Below, piece by piece: positions 37,690 through 50,318 of a stretch of DNA of 64,000 bases. A program made the position numbers and the translations under genes. Origin of the DNA: Orbilia blumenaviensis (taxonomy: Eukaryota > Ascomycota > Orbiliomycetes > Orbiliales > Orbiliaceae); assembly GCA_036872755.1 (NCBI GenBank), contig JAVHNS010000001.1, positions 124,001 to 188,000 of the forward strand, in the 5' to 3' direction. Position 1 is the first letter of the stretch. Each line of letters begins with the position of its first letter. Under the pieces are notes generated by a model. The model had not been told where the DNA came from and did no database searches. It saw nothing but the letters and a program-made list of their open reading frames with translations.

Positions 37690-39675
37690 TCAGAAGAGGG
37701 CAGCGAAAGCAATTGCGACCGCAGCGAATGCTCCCGGTGCGCTGGAGAGCTTGCTTGCGGCACCAGTGTAGGCTGGTGGAGGAGTGTAAGTAACTGATGG
37801 GGCAATGTATGTTGGAGTGGTGGTGGGGGTAGTCTCCTGTGGGACTGGGTATGGGGATGGCTGAGTAACGGTATATGGAACTGGAGATGGGTATGGCTTC
37901 TCCTCAATAACTGTCTTGACGACAGTGTCGATGCTGGTGACAGTGTATCCACGGACGTCAGTGTAGGTGACTGGCTTTTCCTCAGTAACAGTCTTGTAGA
38001 TCTTCTCATAGACTGGGTATGGGGATGGCTGAACGACGGTGTGGACCTTGGTCTCATAGACTGGGTAAGGAGATTGCTCGACAACGGTGTGAACCTTGGT
38101 GTGGTAGACTGGGTAGGGGGTGCTCTCGGTGATAGTGTGGACCTTGGTCTCCACATCAGTGACGGTGTAACCGCGGATGTCGGTGTAAGTGACTGGTGTG
38201 ACTTCTGTAATGGTCTTGCAGATAGTGGTGTAGTCGGTGACGGTGTCAACCTCGGTGACAGTCTTGTAGATCTTCTTGTAGTCGGTGACAGTGGCGGTGT
38301 AGACCTCCTCGACAGTGATGTAAGCTGTCTTGTGGATGTACTTGGTCTTATCCTCAACCTCAGTGATGTAGTGGGTGGCACCTGGAAGAGTGATGGTCTG
38401 GACCTCGTACTTCTTCTTCCAGATAGTGGTTGGGACGTATTCAGTCTTGACATCATATTTGTTCGAGTAGATGGTAGTTCTGGAATAGTTGTTAGCGCTG
38501 CGCAAATAGCCCATTATAGAAAAGTAGCAAACTTACGGGACTGGAACCTCAGTAGTGATGGTCTTAACAACGTTGTTGTAGTCGGTGGTGGTGATAGTCT
38601 TAGTTTCGTAGCAGGTGGTCGTGACTGGCTGGTAGATTGTGGTTGTTCTGTACTTCTTGATATAGACAGTAGTTGGAACAATCTGAGTCTCAGTGCAAGT
38701 AACAGTGGCACCACCCTCAGTGACAGTCTTAACTTCACCGGCCTCAGTAATGGTCTTGACCTCGCCAGCCTCAGTGATAGTCTTAACCTCACCGGCTTCA
38801 GTGACAGTCTTGATTTCACCGGCTTCGGTAATAGTCTTTGTCTTCTTCTTGTAGATTGTCTGGGTTGGGCCGACGATGGAGATGGTTTCTGTGCCACCTG
38901 GAAGAGTGATTGTTTCTCCCGGAAGCTTAACAGTCTCGGTCTCTCCTGGGAGAGTGACAGTTTCTCCTGGAAGCTTAACGGTTTCGGTTCCACCTGGGAG
39001 AGTGACAGTCTCCTCAATTGTTTCCGTGTTAACAAGTGTCTCAGTATTGACAATAGTCTCTGTTGGTCCTGGGATCTTGATAGTCTCTGTGGGTCCGACA
39101 ACAGTCTCTGTTGGTCCTACAACGGTCTCGGTATTGACAATGGTCTCGGTATTGACGATAGTTTCAGTGGGCCCAGGAATCTTGACAGTTTCGGTATTGA
39201 CAATTGTCTCGGTGTTAACGAGTGTTTCAGTATTAACGAGAGTCTCGGTAGGCCCAGGAACCTCGACGGTCTCTGTCGGTCCCGGAACGGTCTCTGTGGC
39301 GGTTTCATAGATGGTGCCTTTTTCACGAGAACATTAGTATATGATGTCAACATCTTTCCTTTGATTAGACCATATATATCAACTTACAATAAGAAACCTC
39401 AACCTTTGTGGAGATGTAAGTCTCAGTAATGGTGGTCGGTTGACCCTCCACGGTTTTAGTGTAACAGCTGGTGGTGGTAATTGTTTTTGTCTCGGTGACC
39501 TATTATTGAAGCTGGGATTAGAATACATATAATATAAAATTTAAAACTACAGAATCAATATACGAACCGGCTGGATGATAGTAGTAGTTATGGTCTTTGG
39601 GTGAGTTGCAGACACATAACCGGCAAGCAGCGGTATGGCCCAGAGGGACCGGACAAGAGAGGATGCGGCAACCAT
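37690..39675 (-). CDS. GPI-anchored Thr-rich mucin-like cell wall protein
   Basis: Exons on the minus strand: 39675-39568, 39499-39388, 39317-38537, 38479-37690, giving 596 residues. A signal peptide (MVAASSLVRSLWAIPLLAG..., cleavage near VSA) leads to a protein dominated by Thr, Val, Glu and Pro. Short repeats include GPTETIVNTET and five TEAGE-type units of nine residues. These are followed by a Tyr-rich section with YPVYETKVHTVV-type repeats and paired RGYTVTDV/RGYTVTSI blocks. The C-terminus GAASKLSSAPGAFAAVAIAFAALF is a good GPI-attachment signal. Expected to be heavily O-mannosylated and covalently linked to the wall; a role in adhesion or wall structure is inferred. The strong codon periodicity produces a 462-codon antisense frame (38041-39429) that is not a gene. 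Confidence 0.85.
38700..38850 (-). repeat. 27-bp in-frame repeats (TEAGE units) in the mucin-like gene
   Basis: Consecutive nine-residue units TEAGE(I/V)KT(V/I) with synonymous differences, ending in TEGGATVT. Part of a wider set of related Thr-Glu-rich units in the same exon. Confidence 0.75.
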
Positions 39676-42600
39676 ATTCGCAAATATGTAGAGCGTATAG
39701 AAGTCTCTATAACGAATCTAGAGTCTTCGATATTGAAGGGGTTGAGGTTGAGCGAATGATTGGGGGAAAGGACGTCTCGGAACGAGGTGAAACGTGCTTT
39801 GCTTGACGAAGAGCGAATGGTAGATATCAATACTATTATATTGACCGTGATACGTTCTTCTTCCTCTCAGAAGCTTGACTAGCGCAAACGAATGGCAAGT
39901 CAATTGAGTGTAGGATGGGATAGGAAGTGAGTGAGGATGAAGAAGTCTCTCCAAGATGTAGCAAGATGTATCGTATTATATATCGATACAACCTCATGGG
40001 CAGCCTAAAGCCTAAAAGAATTGGAGAGGTTGTGAGCTCTATCAGTTTTCCTCCCCTCCCCTCCCTTGTTCCCTTGCCTTGTCACTCCCGCCAGTTTTCG
40101 TTTGGGGATAATGCAGTCATTGAAGGCCAAGCTTCAAGTGGTGCAAGTTATGCAAGTGCAAGTCCGGTGGTGCACCGTGGGAATCGAACCACCAGATGTC
40201 CCTGGACCTGCAATCGATCGAGCTCGCTCGAGAAAGCTCTATGGGTCGGGTGGAAGAATCATCCTCGTGGACAAGGGTGTGTGGACGGGCATGGCTTCCT
40301 CCGTGTGACAACTTGATATGGACAGTATTTCCATAAAAATCACGAAATCGACGCCCAAAAAAAGCGAGAGGTTGTATCCCGTCGGTGAAGCTTGGGGGTG
40401 TGGGAGAGAGCCAGTCAAAGGCTGACAAAGGATCGGCTACAGAGATGGTTGTCCAAGCACAACATGGTTGGAAAAGCAATAGCTGCACGTGCAGGGTACA
40501 AGGGTCTCGCACCCCACTATGATGTCTCTCTTGAACCTCACTCCATTCAGCCCTTTTTTCTTCTTTCGTTCTCTTGTCCTCCTCGAGCTTCTGGGGTTAC
40601 CATATGCACTATGTTCATGTACATGTAGGTATACCATTGACATGACAGCGCCGTCGTATCGCGGCAGTGAAATAAATGCCGCTTGATCGAAGGACGTCAA
40701 AGAGAATTCGGATTGCGATGCAGAAAACTACCGGTTTGGTTAGAACCTTTCGTCCCGCGTCGTGTCTCTCCTCTCCTCTCCTCTGACTTAGGCCGAACAG
40801 GAAGTGCTGCACTGCAGCTGCGATTGCATGATCGATAAAACAAAACAAAAAAGGGTTTGAATCAACCTATAGTATACTACGGGCATATTCATGAACTCAT
40901 GACTATGCTAGGCAAGTAGGTATGTACATTACATGTATGTACTGCGTACAACAACAACAAAAACAACAACTACAACCCTAAGAAGTCCCCAATCATCCGG
41001 CCCCTTTGCTTCTTTGTCTCGATGCATCGATGATGTGGTAGGTGTGCAGACGGTAACATGGGTTTGCTAATGGAGAAACTCTGTACCTGGTGTGACTATA
41101 ATTGGCATCGATTTTTCTTGGTATGGAGCAGGCGATGTGAAAGACGCACTAAAAACCGGGTGGTTGACAGGGTACATGTATCGATGGCCTGGGCCATAAC
41201 TACTGATTGCTGTGGGTATGGCCATATGGGGACACAACAGCCACTCAAACCGCAGACCGCCACGAAGTCTTTGCAGGGAAGAGAAACTGCACCAGCCCAT
41301 CTTTTACTCTCTTTGAACAAGAATTTTTATTTTTTTTTACTTTAATTTACTTTTTTATTTTTATATTTTATTTTTTATGATGATACCTTGTAAATTGGTG
41401 GTATACGATTATGTCGGTATCGGAACAATCGCCGGTCTGAGACCTTCATGACACCGCACTGGCAACCTAGCCGGCCTGGACTGGGCATCGAGACTAAGAA
41501 AAATTAAAAGAAGGAAAAAATGTTGGTGTCTCTCCGGGTCTCCGTGTTGAGGGAGCACTACCATGACATTATGATATGATCATGAACATGAACGTCCGTG
41601 ATACTGTTGAATTGCTTGCTAGCAATCTTCGTTGAAAAAACATGGCACCACCGCCGCGCTGCACCCCTCCTTCCAATTTACCCCATGCACGGATGATGCG
41701 TTGATACTGGCTACTAGTTAGCTTGCAAGCTTGGATACTCTCCTAACGGGGGTTATTCCATCGATCAATTGATCAAACGATCGGTACCGTCTTTCCGAAC
41801 CCAAATCTAAAGTACCTGTGGCCCCGGATCCCTTGCAATGCCTCGCAACAACCTTCGGCCGCGGGACCGCACATCTTTCTTTCTTTCAGAATTCAAGCAT
41901 TAGTGCTTCATGTCCTAGACAGCCTGCACCACTTGGATTTGATGTTTTGCAAAAGGTGAACAACGAGTTGCGCTTGCCTGCCTGCTTGCATGCATGCAGC
42001 GCAGCGCAAACAAAAGACAAAGAAAACTATGCCGACAGAAAGTTCGAATTGAATCGAAACAAATCTTGCCTACCTGCATTTGCCGTCCCGTTGCAGTAAA
42101 CTGATTGATTCATGAAGCTAATAAGGATCTTGCAGCATAGGACCAATCCGTACTAATGGCATGCCTGTGGAGTATACACAACGGCCAATAGCTAACGGTT
42201 TGCAACGTCTGCCAGCACAAAGATACCCCACCGGGCTTTTCTTCCGCCCGGATTTTAGATACAACACGACCCTCTTCGAGTCGAGGCTGCCGTCTAGTCT
42301 ACATTGGTATGAACCTCGGGTAGATGCCATTCGCATTGGCAGGTTGCTTCAAAAAGCGAGCCTTGTCGTGGGGCGCGGGCACTTTGCAAGCCGAACCAAA
42401 AAAGCATCCTTTTCGCTGCATGATGCAATGGCTGCAATGACACTCCTAATTTTTGACCGTTGCCCTATCAGAACCCAGTGATCTCATACCATTAGCAGAA
42501 ACGCGGGTAAGGAAGTGCATGCTTGGCGAGGTAACCTTAGAGGCTGGGCATGCATGGAAGACTAGTTTTTTGTTTCTGGGGTGATGCAAAACGCAAGGAC

Positions 42601-42702
42601 ACTTATCTCCAGAGTCTATCGACATTTTCGCATTTCACATAGAAGTCTAGGAGCCCAGAAGACAGTATTGGTTTGACGCAGCTGCAAGGTCTCGCCAAGC
42701 TT

Positions 42703-42737
<35 letters not shown>

Positions 42738-45700
42738 TCTTTCTTTTTCGTTCCTGCTTGCCCCCCGGAGTTTCCACAATCGTCCTAAGTCACGAAAATT
42801 CTTTTTCTGTCTATACTTTTCTCTAAGTCCCCAGAGCTCCGGAATACTTTATTTTTGGGTTTGCTGCCTTTAACATCAACGTGGTTCCTGTTGTTATCTT
42901 TAATCCTCCTAATCCTAATCTTTCAACAAAAAACTTTTCCAACACTAAAGAAAATAGCCTGTCGATGGGTGACCCGAGGAAGAAAAACACTTTGACCCTT
43001 GTACCGTGCTTCTAAGCGAAGGCTGAAAACGAGATGCCCATTGGTTCATGGCTGAATGCCGGTCTGAGGGAGTTATGCAAAAGGGCATCACACCTCTATA
43101 CCTATTCTAAGCGAGGTCTGTGAATGTCTGTGAACTGAACGTTCGCATTTACATCATTGTGAGAAGCCTACATCTGGACGGATATTCGGTTCAAGGCGAA
43201 CACCGGCATGGGATTACTGTGGAGATGCACCGTAAGATCTGTCGTTTTTAATTAAAATTTTAACTTGGCGTCCTAGTTCAAGGCAACTACGGATCGGCTG
43301 CAAGACCTAAGGTATCTTCCTTAAAAAAAATTCGGAGATCCAGAATTTTCTAAGTACATGTACATATGTACCCCGTCAGTCGATCGCTCGGCGCGGAGCT
43401 ATTAGCCTGGGTCGTTGTGTCGGTGGTATGATTCGAGACTGGCCCAAGACCTACTGAAAGTATCAATTGCAACCGTAACTTAGTTCGTTGTCACAGAAGT
43501 TGGGTTATAGTATCTGACTCGTATAGGCACAATTACTTAGAAGTAAATTATAAATTTCTTAAATACAGTATACTTGCTCTCGATATTGGTTGAAAAGTTG
43601 AGTGCAACCGCGGAATATTATTTTTGTAATCTAACGTTATAGCCATCGGGATATACTCCACAATAATATCGTTGAGGACGAACACGAGGCCGCCCTCACG
43701 GCAAGCAAGGGGGGACCAGCAGGGCTAACAAGATCGTGAAAGCGAGTGCAGGCCATATGGCGCCATGAGAATCGCGCGCACCGACCACGGTCACAAAATC
43801 CAACACGTTGGGAGTCGGTCTAGCACAACTTAACTATCGATTAAGCAAGGCACTGCTGTTCGAGAACCCGCCCTGGCATGGGAGCTGAACCGGTTCATCA
43901 ACAGGAGGACTAACATTCCAATGCATCCTACATCCGTATGCGGGGGCTTTCTCCAGGCCTCGGCTCGCCCTTGATATAGACTTTGTTGCTATCCGACCTA
44001 CTCTAGACTACAATTGCAACTGTTGGGTTGCCGACCATCTACACGCCAGCTATCGATATCGGCCCAGCTATAAACCCAGCTAATCGCCGTAGGATCATGG
44101 CCATCCACCTTTCGATAAATTAATGGGATGGCGGGTTCTATTATTAACAATCAAGGTCCGGCACTCGATGCTTCCAGATGTGTCCTCTTACGATTCGGCT
44201 CCGTCCAGCCAGTATAATACACCCCCAACAAAAGAAAGAGCTCTCCGAGAAAGGATAGCCGTGTCCGGATGGGTTTTTATCCCTCGAGATTTTCACGACA
44301 ACTCAGCTTGATGGTCATATGAAAAAAATTTTGTTCGAAAAACGCGAGCGCGGGACGGTCATACATGCCTGATTTCGATTGGCGCGATTTGTGCTCGCGA
44401 GTAGATCTTTTCCGGCCATGGCGCAGAAGCAGAAAAAAAAAGAAGAAGAAGCGGGACAACTATCCAGGTCAAGTTTTGAAACAGAAACCCAGAATGCAAT
44501 GTGATCATGACAACCCAGGTGAACCCCCTGCGCCCTGCGTCTTCCCTATATTCCGTCCAGGCAAGTTCCCCTTCGATCCCAGCGACAGATCAGCCTTCGG
44601 AATTATCCTTGTGGGCAACGAAGTATCTCCTAGCCTTGCGGCGGGCACGAACCTGACTTCACAACGTCGCATCTCGACGTCCGGCTTGATAATTGACGGC
44701 TCGCAATGCATATGATCCTCAGGATTCCTAAACACGGCATTATCATCCTAGGAATATTTGATTATGATTTGCCAAGTTGCAAGCCTCGATCTCATTAATA
44801 CGAATAGCCTTGATACGCATAGCCTGTTCGCGCCGGTACGCTATGGCGTCTGATACAAATACAATCCCCAGCTGTGACGTATGCGCAGATATGCAAGCAA
44901 GGATTTCTAATACACGGCACTCTAAGATTTTTGGGACAGGATGAACTATCCGCTACTGGTATTCTCAAATTTCGATCCAGGTAATGAAATCAATTGCGGA
45001 CAAGGAGGTCATCTGGTCGAATCCGCTGCTTTCCCGAGGTCGCCTCTGTTCTAGAGTTTGAGACTCTAATATATTGTAATATCCCTGGTCGCTAGGTTTT
45101 CATTAACGTCTTGCAAATGGCTTCGATACCAGCGTTGTTGTGATTCTCGTCCCTCTATCATTCTATGCATTATTCATGAACCCATCTTAAGGCTTTCTTT
45201 CTGGTTGTAGTGTAGAGCTTATTTGATAATATTAAACTCAGCGCCAGCCTGGCGAGCTAGGCCATTCTATTATATACTATCCCATTCTGTGTTACTCATC
45301 CTTTGGAAATATAATTGTGAAAACGCCATGGTCCATGAGTAACGCCGGTTATGCGATATAGATTAGACTACTTGGTAGGCAGGCTCTACGATACTCCAAT
45401 ACTGATGTCTTCATGATATGGTAGGTACTCAGCAGACTACAATAACACAATGACGTCATTAAACTCTATCTCTGGGCCGGATTGGCCTTGTGAACCGGAT
45501 CTACACATAGACGCGAGATGTCCACATCCGTTCCTCACTGTACCCGCATCGATATCGCTAACTACTGTATTCGATGCATTAGGCCCTGCGCTAATGTAAT
45601 TCAGCTTACACGCTTATGATCTTAGGGGGGAACTACCTTATCCTTCAGACCATGATCCGACCCCGCGTTTGGTCACTGCCAAACCTTATTATCAGACACA

Positions 45701-46730
45701 TATACATGCATGTAGGCGTATGTCTGTATAGCATATCCATAGTTATAACCCTATAAAATAATCCGTGTATTTTAGTTTCGCCCTAATATTATAGCGATAC
45801 TAACCTTCCTCCATTTCGGCGATAATTAAGTTGGCTCTAAGAAGGCTTCCTAACAGATGATGCGTCTAACTGCGTTAATATGTATACCTGTGCCGCATAC
45901 CCCGCAGCTTGAGTTTGTGGGCCAAATTTTCAAAATCCAACAATTGCAATTCAAGGGCCAAGGAATTTCCTACAACCTGTCCATATTCATATATAATAAC
46001 ATCATTTTAAAGTATGGACTGCCCACCTGAGATTTGGTTCCTGATATTTTGAAGGTCTAGTCTACCCACTCAAAGTTTTCTCGCTCTGCTCTAGATACCT
46101 TCGCGGGGTTGTTCTCTCACTGGTATTTCGGAATCTTCGGTTATGTCCCGCTTCTATATATCGACGGACTTCAAGGTGATCAGACCACAAATCTTATATC
46201 AGATACCCGGTAGCTATAGGTTTAGATCAGCTTCTGCACATGCCCAATTGCCGTCGAAACGCTCGTAATATAGCTAGTATAGGGCGTTGCTATGCGGATA
46301 ATAAAATGCATATATACATACCTAGGTACCTACATACATAGAGCATCTAGCATCTGCACCGTGCACGATTCATTTATCTGGATAAGGACTCTGGGCACCC
46401 CTTCGCTTGCCCACCCTGGAATGTACCGTAGGTGAAAGGGATGCGTTTTAAAGGGACTTTAAGGCGTCTTCGAGGCACAAGAGGGTCACTAAAAAACCCA
46501 CCAAGCTCCCTACAGTAATATAATAATCCTCCACAAAATAAAAAACTAGCATCGGAAGCTATCGCAATACGAATATATATCGAATTTGGTAGCCACTCGG
46601 CATGCCACGCCAAATACCCTGCGATATACCTATCCACACATCTGACCTCCTATATGCGCAGTGCTCTGATGAATCAAAAGATTCCTCTCCCCCAAACCTT
46701 AAAGGACAAAAAAGACCGCCCTCTCCGATG
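39676..46730. other. seven-kilobase gene desert
   Basis: I find no supported gene. It contains a CT-rich leader region upstream of the mucin-like gene, a T32 run at 42705-42736, a T-rich patch near 41328-41375, and scattered short frames without domains (for example 42161-42481, 44365-44715). An isolated tRNA B-box-like sequence occurs on the minus strand near 40183 but without the rest of a tRNA. Confidence 0.45.
42705..42736. repeat. homopolymer run, 32 T
   Basis: Uninterrupted T run followed by a CT-rich stretch; similar in size to the run at 11706. No target-site duplication could be recognised. Confidence 0.9.
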
Positions 46731-47370
46731 CGATGGCAAAATTTGCACCTCCCTCACCTCCCGGAGCAGCCGCCGCCATACTTCAGGATGGCGAAAATGA
46801 GTACGCCAATCTTACTGGCCCGTATGCTTCATTTCTCTAATCTTCGATTGCAACTCTCAAAACACTTTACCTAACAGCTCAAGCACTCTCCGAATCATAC
46901 GCCACCCGTCCATTGGGTTTGCTCCGGATTCCCGGCCACTACTCTATCCGATGGTGGACGACCTCTAGATCACATTCGACGGATCAACTGGTGTGCCGGC
47001 AGCGGGATACGATGAAATTGCTCGTCGGTTCTCAAATGCCCGACATCCCAGAGTTGATGAAGCTATCACTGCCAGGGGTTGGGGATCACTATCTCCAACC
47101 CATATTTATCACTGCCTTAGATGGCATTTAAAGACAGTATGTGTGCCGTGGCCTAGAGGTAGTGGGGGATACGAGCCATCCGGGTATCAACTAGTCGGGG
47201 ATATCGGTTCTGTTATTCGAACTTGGGTGCGATGGGCGAATATGTATAACGGTACCCCTTCGGAATATGTCTGGTATAGTCTCAAATATGTCTTTTTTGT
47301 AAGTAGCCAGTCACATAAGCTGCCATCAGGCGGTTGGCAGAGAAAGGTCTTAAGATTGGAGAATGGTTAA
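46731..47370 (+). pseudogene. possible decayed or mis-read hypothetical gene
   Basis: From ATG 46731 a frame reads MAKFAPPSPPGAAAAILQ and continues to LTGP. A GTATGC donor near 46820 and a TAACAG acceptor near 46879 allow splicing to SSTLRIIRHPSIGFAP and on to PMVDDL, where it meets a TAG near 46962. Beyond that stop the same frame stays open for about 130 codons (ITFDGSTGVPAAGYDE..., EAITARGW). One stop in an otherwise long continuous frame suggests a disabled gene or an unrecognised intron. No family recognised. Confidence 0.3.
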
Positions 47371-47618
47371 GTTAAGACGACCCGGCGCTCGATGATCTAG
47401 AAGGAATAGGATATTAGGAGAAGGGCAGGAAGATGTACCACAATGACTAAGAGGACTTATATCAACCATTAACTATAAGTGAATGTACAACTTGGGCTCA
47501 TTGGTTATAGGATCCGTTGCCTAATTATGAATATATCTAACATGTTAAAGTAGTATAGTCTGCAAAATACTCGATACCCTTAGCTATAGATTCCCCTAAC
47601 TCGTATGTTCGCCCTAGT

Positions 47619-49320
47619 TTATCCGTATCTAACATTACCGTCACCCTCACGAAACCAATCATCAGCTACCATATCATCCGCAGACGCATAGTTCACGATA
47701 GTGCTCTTGGTCTTTGTATACGCATAGTATGCATCAACCCCATTCTCACTTCCCACGCCACTAGCGCTCTTTGTCCCACCCCAAGGACTACTAGGATCAT
47801 TTCTATGATGGGTATTGATCCACACAATCCCTGAATCAATTTTCTCGGATATTCTGAAGGCCTGGCTCAAGTCTTTCGTCCATATTGCGGCTCCAAGACC
47901 AAATTCGCTATCATTTGCATATTTTATAGCGCTGTGTTCGGCCTCGAATCCCATTATTACTATAACAGGCCCAAATGCTTCTTTGGACCAGATCTGAGTT
48001 TCGAGGATGCTGGAATTGTCGGTAGAGACGAGTATCGTGGGAGGATAGAAGTATCCATTCGCCAGATTGAACCCATCAAGTTGGCTCTCACCCCCCATTC
48101 TTTCTCCCCCAATCAGCGCCTGTGCTTTCCCACTATGTATGGCTTCGGATACAAGGTCTGAAACATTCGCTAACTGTCGAGCAGAGACTAGAGGCCCCAT
48201 CATTGACTCCGGATTTTTCGGGTCTCCCATTCGTCGCATTATCGACGCAGCCTTTGCAGTAAGTGCTTCCTTGAAAGTTTCCAGGATGCTGTTTTCCACA
48301 ATGATTCTCGTGGCGGCTACACAAGTCTGTCCACTTGCGACGAACGCTCCAAACGCAACCCCATTGACCGCTGCTGCAATATCTGCTTTTTCAAACACTA
48401 CTACCGGTGCCTTGCCTCCAAGCTCGGCCGTGTACTTGGCTAAATTGCCACCTACAGTTTGGCCTATTTTCCTCCCCGCTTCCGTCCCGCCCGTTACATC
48501 GACTTTGCGAACTAGGGGATCGGAGACAAGTGCTTTCCCCGTAATAGCACCATAGCCGGGAAGCACCGAAAAGACGCCATCCGGAATACCTGCCTCCTTT
48601 AAAATACTGCCAAGAATTAGAGAAGTCAATGGCGTAAGTTCGCTCGGCTTCAATATAACACTATTGCCAGCCGCCAGAGCGGGAGCTAATTTCTTAACCG
48701 CGATGAGAAGCGGATGGTTAAACGGTGTTATCTGTACAACCACCCCTAGCGGCATTCTATCGATCCAATTGTGTAGTTTGCCCGAAGTTGGAAGAACAGA
48801 CCGTTCCTCGGTGCGAAGGAGGGCGGCGTAATATTTAAACCAACGAACGAGTGATGGGACTTGGGCGTTCATTTCGCGGATCGTACGGCCAGTCTGGCGA
48901 ACTTCGAGTGGGATAAGAACAGGCAGGTTCTTCGTAAGGAGTTCGGCAGCATTTTCGAGAACATCGGCGCGCTCATGACGAGATTTCCGAGACCAGACAC
49001 CGGATTCAAATGCTTTCTGGGCCAGCCGGATTGTATCGGAGACGTCATCAGGGGAGGCAGAGTGACACCTGTCCGTCGATTAGAAAAATACGTTTGAACA
49101 AGGTGATATTCAGGAACTAACTGTGCAAATATTTCGCTCGTAGCCGGGTCTTCAACTGGGAGACTATTTTGGAGATATGCGATGTTAGAAAAGGACCTCT
49201 GCATGTACATGTATATATGCATATATGTATATTTTACAGTGGGTTGAATGCTTACAGATCCCCTCTACCGTCCTGCAGCCTGCCAGCGACCCACAGCCTG
49301 TATGTTGTGTCGGAAGCCAT
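47619..49320 (-). CDS. aldehyde dehydrogenase (ALDH superfamily)
   Basis: NAD(P)+-dependent aldehyde or semialdehyde oxidation, soluble. Exons on the minus strand: 49320-49256, 49163-49122, 49068-47619, giving 518 residues. The first two small exons encode MASDTTYRLWVAGRL and LLPVEDPATSEIFAQ, the usual N-terminal strand pair. The core has the cofactor segment TPFNHPLLIAVKKLAPALAAGN and LKPSELTPLTS. The catalytic Glu lies in AELGGKAP and the nucleophilic Cys in SGQTCVAATR. KEAFGPV and WGGTKSASGVG complete the signature. All key residues are present. ASGVGSENG near the end is like succinate-semialdehyde or salicylaldehyde-type ALDHs, but the substrate is uncertain. It faces away from a small family gene starting at 49737; the 416-bp spacer may serve both promoters. 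Confidence 0.92.
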
Positions 49321-49736
49321 TGTGATCGCAGAATTAGCTGCTCATTTGATAGAGATCACGGTGTTATAAAATGTGCGTGCGAATGTCGACGTCGTAATAA
49401 AAACAATAAAAATAAAAAAAAATAAGATACAGAAATTGGCAGGCGGAGGCTTGTCGTAGTTGTCAGACGGCCGACTCCGTGTTCCGAAGCGTCGCCATGA
49501 GCGCTACTTCTTAGCGCCCATGTTGCCCTCCTGTCGCGGGGTCGTTTTCACGTGCTTATCGATGCATCATCGTTAATGGAGAAGGTCACTGTCAAATCGA
49601 CAGGCCGATTTGGGGGGGGGTGGTTCTTAGTTTGTCGCACAACTTATCTTATCTTAGCCTCCCGTGCGACCTTAACATCACCACATAGCATCCCGGTCTC
49701 CAACACATCCACAAACACCCTATTACTGAATCAGCG

Positions 49737-49967
49737 ATGCCATACAAAGGCCATGCTTTCTGGCCACGCGATTCCAGATTCCGTAGGATATTCGACTTGC
49801 CTATTAACTTAGAACGGACCACAAGCCGCTGGTACCGTGCTGTAACCTTCCAGCGAAAACTCGAACGCCGGCACGCCGCTCGGACAGCAGCATTCGAAGC
49901 CCAGGCAACGCATGGAATAAGCTTGGCTAGAAGGATTTCCCTAGCGCAAGATCCAACCAAACAGTAG
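49737..49967 (+). CDS. small protein of the MxC / SxxW / LIxRI family, copy H
   Basis: 76 residues, intronless, no signal peptide, strongly basic. It starts MPYKGHAF, with Tyr where other copies have Cys3. The central block is TTSRWYRAV (Trp32) followed by a charged helix-like stretch (QRKLERRHAARTAAFEA). The C-terminal block is ISLARRISLA (Leu63, Ile67). The middle most resembles the copy at 63535 (IWHHMTRWERRVAARREELEIA). It sits with a broken copy (50040) between the aldehyde dehydrogenase and the NLR. Function unknown; the assignment rests on the three shared blocks and on size, strand and location. Confidence 0.6.
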   Translation: MPYKGHAFWPRDSRFRRIFDLPINLERTTSRWYRAVTFQRKLERRHAARTAAFEAQATHGISLARRISLAQDPTKQ

Positions 49968-50039
49968 CGACCTTTACTACCATCCTAGCTATCGAAAGGA
50001 CTATAAAATGCAAATAAACACCTTATCTGTATCTCTAAA

Positions 50040-50318
50040 ATGGCTTGCGGCCCTTATGGGTTTCCGTCGAAGAATGGGCTCGAGGGCAAAACACGGATTG
50101 CTTTCCGATTCGCTTTCCCTGACTACTTGAGACACAGTCGTTAGGAGGCACAACGTCTACTTTCCCGTCAATGGCAGAAGCATATCACCATGGTAAAACT
50201 GCGGAGAGAACGTAACGAAAGACGTCGCATCATCATGAGACAATCGCTAGGTTCCCATCCAAGTTTGCTACAGAAAATCCAGGAAGCGCAAAGGTTGTGC
50301 AGGAAAGTTCAGGATTAG
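50040..50318 (+). pseudogene. small MxC / SxxW / LIxRI family copy I, interrupted by one TAG
   Basis: Starting ATG-GCT-TGC (Met-Ala-Cys), the frame runs 34 codons (ending YLRHSR), hits TAG at 50142-50144, then continues in the same frame for 57 codons to TAG at 50316. The second part has the family's central block LSRQW (Trp45), a very basic stretch (KLRRERNERRR) and the terminal block PSLLQKIQEAQ. Both blocks lie at family spacing, so this is one ancestral gene with a nonsense change and no frameshift. No splice pair removes the stop. It could also be a stop that is read through, or an assembly error; I give the break only as seen. Confidence 0.6.

Noticed and set aside
38041..39429. 462-codon plus-strand frame
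   Set aside because: It is antisense to the spliced mucin-like gene, whose signal peptide, exons and GPI signal are convincing; the frame arises from repeat composition.
40140..40260. tRNA-like sequence on the minus strand (B-box GGTTCGATTCC near 40183)
   Set aside because: No matching A box, acceptor stem or five-pair T stem could be built; only the B-box resembles a tRNA.
44365..44715. 116-codon frame
   Set aside because: Begins with Lys-run low-complexity sequence and has no motif, homolog recognised or splice evidence.
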